A stretch of DNA of 64,000 nucleotides from Hydractinia symbiolongicarpus (taxonomy: Eukaryota > Cnidaria > Hydrozoa > Anthoathecata > Hydractiniidae). Location of the stretch: assembly GCF_029227915.1 (NCBI RefSeq), contig NC_079888.1, positions 3,359,001-3,423,000 of the forward strand. Reading direction: 5' to 3'. Positions 59,051-64,000 of the stretch are shown here, piece by piece; within the stretch, counting starts at the first letter, position 1; each line of letters starts with the position of its first letter. The notes beneath the pieces are model-generated. The model did not search any database, was not told where the DNA came from, and saw only the letters and a program-made list of their open reading frames with translations. A program made the position numbers and the translations under genes.

Positions 59051-59560
59051 ACATTCTGTATTATTGCGTATAGTGGTCGATCATGAGCATATCGTCAATC
59101 AAAGTGTCTGCATTGTTATAATAAAATAATTAGAAATATAATTAAGTCCTTCAACCAATGTCCTTCAATCAAAGTATCTCCATTAGTATAATAAAATAAT
59201 TAGAAATATATTTAAGTCCTTCAAATAATGTACATTTCATACCCCGCAAACAATTTAGCCAATCCATTGTGCAAGCGTTGGTTAAGGCACTATACGTTAA
59301 AGGCAAACTTGTAGATAAAGACGGTGTTCTCTCTTAAGTGATTCGATGATCTCCTGCTGAATGATCCGACGATTGCATACAATAATTTCACTTAAATTAA
59401 TGATGTGATTCTCGACTTTCATGTCCAATTGTAAAAATAGGAACACGTGTTTTTTGTCACATAATAGACAGTCTGTTCACTTATATTTGAATATACGGTA
59501 GTTCTTTCAGTGAAGATTCTCATTTAGATTCCTTATTGCTGTCACAAGTCATATGTCATA

Positions 59561-59633
59561 GGTGAATTAGCTCATATGGTAGAGCGCTCGCTTCGCATGC
59601 GAGTGGTACCGGGATCGATGCCCGGATTCTCCA
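59561..59633 (+). tRNA. tRNA-Ala(CGC), G3 changed to T
   Basis: CGC at 59594-59596. Starts GGTG, giving U3:U70; all other stems pair. Confidence 0.72.
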
Positions 59634-60146
59634 ACATTCTGTATTATTGCGTATAGTGGTCGATCATGTGCATAACGTCAATCAAATTGTCTGCATTGGT
59701 ATAATAAAATAATTAGAAATATAATTAAGTCCTTCAACCAATGTCCTTCAATCAAAGTGTCTCCATTAGTATAATAAAATAATTAGAAATATATTTTTTT
59801 ATTCCTTCAACCAATGTATGTTGCAAACCGCGCAGACAATTTAGCCAATCCATTGTGCACACGTCGGTAAAGGCACTATACGTGAAAGACAAAGTTGTAG
59901 ATAAAGACAGTGTTCTTTCTTAAGTGATTCGATGATCCGCTGCTGAATGATCCGACGATTGCTTACAATAATTTCACTTAAATTAATGATGTGATTCTCG
60001 ACTTTCATGTCCAATCGTAAAAATAGGAACACGTGTTTTTTGTCACATAATAGGCAGTCTGTTCACTTATATTTGAATATACGGTAGTTCGTCCAGTGAA
60101 GATTCTCATTCAAATTCCTTATTGCTGTCACAAGTCATATGTCATA

Positions 60147-60219
60147 GGGGAATTAGCTCATATGGTAGAGCGCTCGCTTCGCATGCGAGAGGTACCGCGA
60201 TCGATGCCCCGATTCTCCA
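60147..60219 (+). tRNA. tRNA-Ala(CGC), T-stem weak
   Basis: CGC at 60180-60182. T-stem CCGCG/CCCCG has two mispairs. Confidence 0.7.
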
Positions 60220-60731
60220 ACATTTTGTATTATTGCGTATAGTGGTCGATCATGTGCATATCGTCAATCAAAGTGTCTGCATTGTTATAATAAAATAATT
60301 AGAAATATAATTAAGTCCTTCAACCAATGTCCTTCAATCAAAGTATCTCCATTAGTATAATAAAATAATTAGAAATATATTTAAGTCCTTTAAATAATGT
60401 ACATTTCATACCCCGCAAACAATTTAGCCAATCCATTGTGCAAGCGTTGGTTAAGGCACTATACGTTAAAGGCAAACTTGTAGATAAAGACGGTGTTCTT
60501 TCTTAAGTGATTCGATGATCTCCTGCTGAATGATCCGACGATTGCTTACAATAATTTCACTTAAATTAATGATGTGATTCTCGACTTTCATGTCCAATTG
60601 TAAAAATAGGAACACGTGTTTTTTGTCACATAATAGGCAGTCTGTTCACTTAAATTTGAATATACGTGAATGTTCGTCCAGTGAAGATTCTCATTCAATT
60701 TCTTTACTGCTGTCACAAGTCATATTTCATA

Positions 60732-60804
60732 GGGGAATTAGCTCTTATGGTAGAGCGCTCGCTTTGCATTCGAGAGGTACCGGGATCGATGCCCGGATTC
60801 TCCA
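60732..60804 (+). tRNA. tRNA-Ala(TGC), one mispair
   Basis: TGC at 60765-60767. Duplicate of 58908 at +1824 with one D-loop change. Confidence 0.8.
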
Positions 60805-60847
60805 ACATTCTATATTATTGCGTATAGTGTTTGATCATGTGCATATA

Positions 60848-60874
60848 TACCGGGATCGATGCCCCGATTCTCCA
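60848..60874 (+). pseudogene. 3' half of tRNA-Ala
   Basis: Second copy of the 59024 fragment with the same junction. Confidence 0.88.
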
Positions 60875-61384
60875 ACATTCTGTATTATTGCGTATAGTGG
60901 TCGATCATGAGCATATCGTCAATCAAAGTGTCTGCATTGTTATAATAAAATAATTAGAAATATAATTAAGTCTTTCAACCAATATCCTTCAATCAAAGTA
61001 TCTCCATTAGTATAATAAAATAATTAGAAATATATTTAAGTCCTTCAAATAATGTACATTTCATACCCTGCAAACAATTTAGCCAATCCATTGTGCAAGC
61101 GTTAGTTAAGGCACTATACGTTAAAGGCAAACTTGTAGATAAAGACGGTGTTCTCTCTTAAGTGATTCGATGATCTCCTGCTGAATGATCCGACGATTGC
61201 ATACAATAATTTCACTTAAATTAATGATGTGATTCTCGACTTTCATGTCCAATTGTAAAAATAGGAACACGTGTTTTTTGTCACATAATAGGCAGTCTGT
61301 TCACTTATATTTGAATATACGGTAGTTCTTTCAGTGAAGATTCTCATTTAGATTCCTTATTGCTGTCACAAGTCATATGTCATA

Positions 61385-61457
61385 GGTGAATTAGCTCATA
61401 TGGTAGAGCGCTCGCTTCGCATGCGAGTGGTACCGGGATCGATGCCCGGATTCTCCA
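61385..61457 (+). tRNA. tRNA-Ala(CGC), G3 changed to T
   Basis: CGC at 61418-61420. Duplicate of 59561. Confidence 0.72.
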
Positions 61458-61970
61458 ACATTCTGTATTATTGCGTATAGTGGTCGATCATGTGCATAAC
61501 GTCAATCAAATTGTCTGCATTGGTATAATAAAATAATTAGAAATATAATTAAGTCCTTCAACCAATGTCCTTCAATCAAAGTGTCTCCATTAGTATAATA
61601 AAATAATTAGAAATATATTTTTTTATTCCTTCAACCAATGTATGTTGCAAACCGCGCAGACAATTTAGCCAATCCATTGTGCACACGTCGGTAAAGGCAC
61701 TATACGTGAAAGACAAAGTTGTAGATAAAGACAGTGTTCTTTCTTAAGTGATTCGATGATCCGCTGCTGAATGATCCGACGATTGCTTACAATAATTTCA
61801 CTTAAATTAATGATGTGATTCTCGACTTTCATGTCCAATCGTAAAAATAGGAACACGTGTTTTTTGTCACATAATAGGTAGTCTGTTCACTTATATTTGA
61901 ATATACGGTAGTTCGTCCAGTGAAGATTCTCATTCAAATTCCTTATTGCTGTCACAAGTCATATGTCATA

Positions 61971-62043
61971 GGGGAATTAGCTCATATGGTAGAGCGCTCG
62001 CTTCGCATGCGAGAGGTACCGCGATCGATGCCCCGATTCTCCA
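61971..62043 (+). tRNA. tRNA-Ala(CGC), T-stem weak
   Basis: CGC at 62004-62006. Duplicate of 60147. Confidence 0.7.
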
Positions 62044-62553
62044 ACATTTTGTATTATTGCGTATAGTGGTCGATCATGTGCATATCGTCAATCAAAGTGT
62101 CTGCATTGTTATAATAAAATAATTAGAAATATAATTAAGTCCTTCAACCAATGTCCTTCAATCAAAGTATCTCCATTAGTATAATAAAATAATTAGAAAT
62201 ATATTTAAGTCCTTCAAATAATGTACATTTCATACCCCGCAAACAATTTAGCCAATCCATTGTGCAAGCGTTGGTTAAGGCACTATACGTTAAAGGCAAA
62301 CTTGTAGATAAAGACGGTGTTCTTTCTTAAGTGATTCGATGATCTCCTGCTGAATGATCCGACGATTGCTTACAATAATTTCACTTAAATTAATGATGTG
62401 ATTCTCGACTTTCATGTCCAATTGTAAAAATAGGAACACGTGTTTTTTGTCACATAATAGGCAGTCTGTTCACTTATATTTGAATATACCTTAGTTCTTC
62501 CAGTGAAGATTCTCATTTAGATTCCTTATTGCTGTCACAAGTCATATGTCATA

Positions 62554-62626
62554 GGGGAATTAGCTCATATGGTAGAGCGCTCGCTTCGCATGCGAGAGGT
62601 ACCGGGATCGATGCCCGGATTCTCCA
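62554..62626 (+). tRNA. tRNA-Ala(CGC), exact consensus
   Basis: CGC at 62587-62589. Identical over 73 nt to 34434 and 51899. Confidence 0.93.
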
Positions 62627-63141
62627 ACATTCTGTATTATTGCGGATAGTGGTCGATCATGTGCATATCGTCAATCAAATTGTCTGCATTGGTATAATCA
62701 AATAATTAGAAATATAATTAAGTCCTGCAACCAATGTCCTTCAATCAAAGTGTCTCCATTAGTATAATAAAATAATTAGAAATATATTTTTTTATTCCTT
62801 CAACCAATATATGTTGCATACCGCGCAGACAATTTAGCCAATCCATTTTGCAAACGCCGGTAAAGTCAACATATGATGTAGGCGAAGTTTCAGATAAAAA
62901 CGGTGTTCTTTCTTAAGTGATTCGATGATCCGCTGTTAAATGATCCGACGATTGCTTACAATTATTTCACTTAAATTGATGATGTGATTCACGGCTTTCA
63001 TGTCCAATCGTAAAAATAGGAACACGCGTTTCTTGTCACATAATAGGCAGTCTGTTCACTTAAATTTGAATATACGTGAATGTTCGTCCAGTGAATTTTC
63101 TCATTCAATTTCCTTACTGCTGTCACAAGTCATATTTCATA

Positions 63142-63214
63142 GGGGAATTAGCTCATATGGTAGAGCGCTCGCTTTGCATTCGAGAGGTACCGGGATCGAT
63201 GCCCGGATTCTCCA
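63142..63214 (+). tRNA. tRNA-Ala(TGC), one mispair
   Basis: TGC at 63175-63177. Third copy of the 58908 variant. Confidence 0.8.
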
Positions 63215-63257
63215 ACATTCTATATTATTGCGTATAGTGTTTGATCATGTGCATATA

Positions 63258-63284
63258 TACCGGGATCGATGCCCCGATTCTCCA
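63258..63284 (+). pseudogene. 3' half of tRNA-Ala
   Basis: Third copy of the 59024 fragment. Confidence 0.88.
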
Positions 63285-63794
63285 ACATTCTGTATTATTG
63301 CGTATAGTGGTCGATCATGAGCATATCGTCAATCAAAGTGTCTGCATTGTTATAATAAAATAATTAGAAATATAATTAAGTCCTTCAACCAATGTCCTTC
63401 AATCAAAGTATCTCCATTAGTATAATAAAATAATTAGAAATATATTTAAGTCCTTCAAATAATGTACATTTCATACCCCGCAAGCAATTTAGCCAATCCA
63501 TTGTGCAAGCGTTGGTTAAGGCACTATACGTTAAAGGCAAACTTGTAGATAAAGACGGTGTTCTCTCTTAAGTGATTCGATGATCTCCTGCTGAATGATC
63601 CGACGATTGCTTACAATAATTTCACTTAAATTAATGATGTGATTCTCGACTTTCATGTCCAATTGTAAAAATAGGAACACGTGTTTTTTGTCACATAATA
63701 GGCAGTCTGTTCACTTATATTTGAATATACGGTAGTTCTTTCAGTGAAGATTCTCATTTAGATTCCTTATTGCTGTCACAAGTCATATGTCATA

Positions 63795-63867
63795 GGGGAA
63801 TTAGCTCATATGGTAGAGCGCTCGCTTCGCATGCGAGAGGTACCGGGATCGATGCGCGGATTCTCCA
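63795..63867 (+). tRNA. tRNA-Ala(CGC), one T-stem mispair
   Basis: CGC at 63828-63830. T-stem 3' strand CGCGG; otherwise consensus. Related to 59561/61385 by flank, but keeps G3. Confidence 0.82.
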
Positions 63868-64000
63868 ACATTCTGTATTATTGCGTATAGTGGTCGATCA
63901 TGTGCATAACGTCAATCAAATTGTCTGCATTGGTATAATAAAATAATTAGAAATATAATTAAGTCCTTCAACCAATGTCCTTCAATCAAAGTGTCTCCAT

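Larger units (their letters stand above)
38091..64000 (+). repeat. tRNA-Ala tandem array, segment 3 (47 units)
   Basis: Forty-seven tRNA-Ala-like copies from the Helitron-like element to the window end, where the array continues out of view. Units of about 513 and 586 bp alternate in places, forming about 1.1-kb dimers. This segment contains most TGC-anticodon copies and three 653-bp units with an additional 3' half tRNA. Confidence 0.95.
58766..64000 (+). repeat. Higher-order repeat with half-tRNA units
   Basis: The block starting at 58908 recurs at 60732 (+1824) and 63142 (+2410). Each block includes the 653-bp unit with the half tRNA; the last is extended by a unit containing the consensus tRNA at 62554. 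Confidence 0.88.

Noticed and set aside
1-64000. CRISPR array or prokaryotic tRNA operon
   Set aside because: Repeat units are hundreds of bases with alignable spacers, no cas genes, and eukaryotic introns and transposons are present.
1-64000. Linked 5S rRNA or snRNA genes in the unit
   Set aside because: I looked for 5S internal control elements and U6-like sequence in the spacer and saw none; only the tRNA is recognisable.

Overview
The window is almost entirely one long tandem array from a eukaryotic, probably metazoan, nuclear genome. The repeated unit carries a cytosolic-type alanine tRNA gene. I count 101 full-length (72-73 nt) tRNA-Ala-like copies, all on the + strand, plus three 3'-half fragments. 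The consensus copy has a complete cloverleaf, a G3:U70 acceptor wobble pair (the alanine identity element), an A73 discriminator, and A and B box internal promoters. By eye about 82 copies have anticodon CGC and 15 have TGC; one has GGC and three have broken loops reading TGA. About a dozen copies are fully base-paired. The rest carry one to several mispairs, so the array mixes plausible genes with decaying copies.

Units fall into length classes: about 512-517 bp, about 581-588 bp (with an extra ~70-bp internal duplication), a few shortened units (416-476 bp), and three 653-bp units with an extra half tRNA. Neighbouring groups of units are duplicated as higher-order repeats, with offsets of about 1.1, 1.6, 1.7, 1.8, 2.06, 2.2, 3.23, 4.3, 5.1 and 5.6 kb. 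This is the expected signature of repeated unequal crossing over.

Two mobile elements interrupt the array. At 6642-13998 is a 7.36-kb DNA transposon with 27-28-bp perfect terminal inverted repeats. It carries what reads as one intact ten-exon gene for a 1264-residue transposase-like protein. At 35668-38090 is a 2.4-kb non-coding element with Helitron-type termini (5' TC, 3' hairpin then CTAG, inserted at A/T). Subtracting each element leaves a normal-length unit on either side, so both inserted into an existing array.

Organism: GT-AG introns, the eukaryotic tRNA consensus, AT-rich sequence, Helitrons and a transposase resembling large proteins I associate with cnidarian and sponge genomes suggest an early-branching animal. 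This is inference. Layout: 1-6641 array; 6642-13998 transposon; 13999-35667 array; 35668-38090 Helitron-like element; 38091-64000 array. Outside the transposon gene I see no convincing protein-coding gene; the spacers hold only conserved non-coding blocks.
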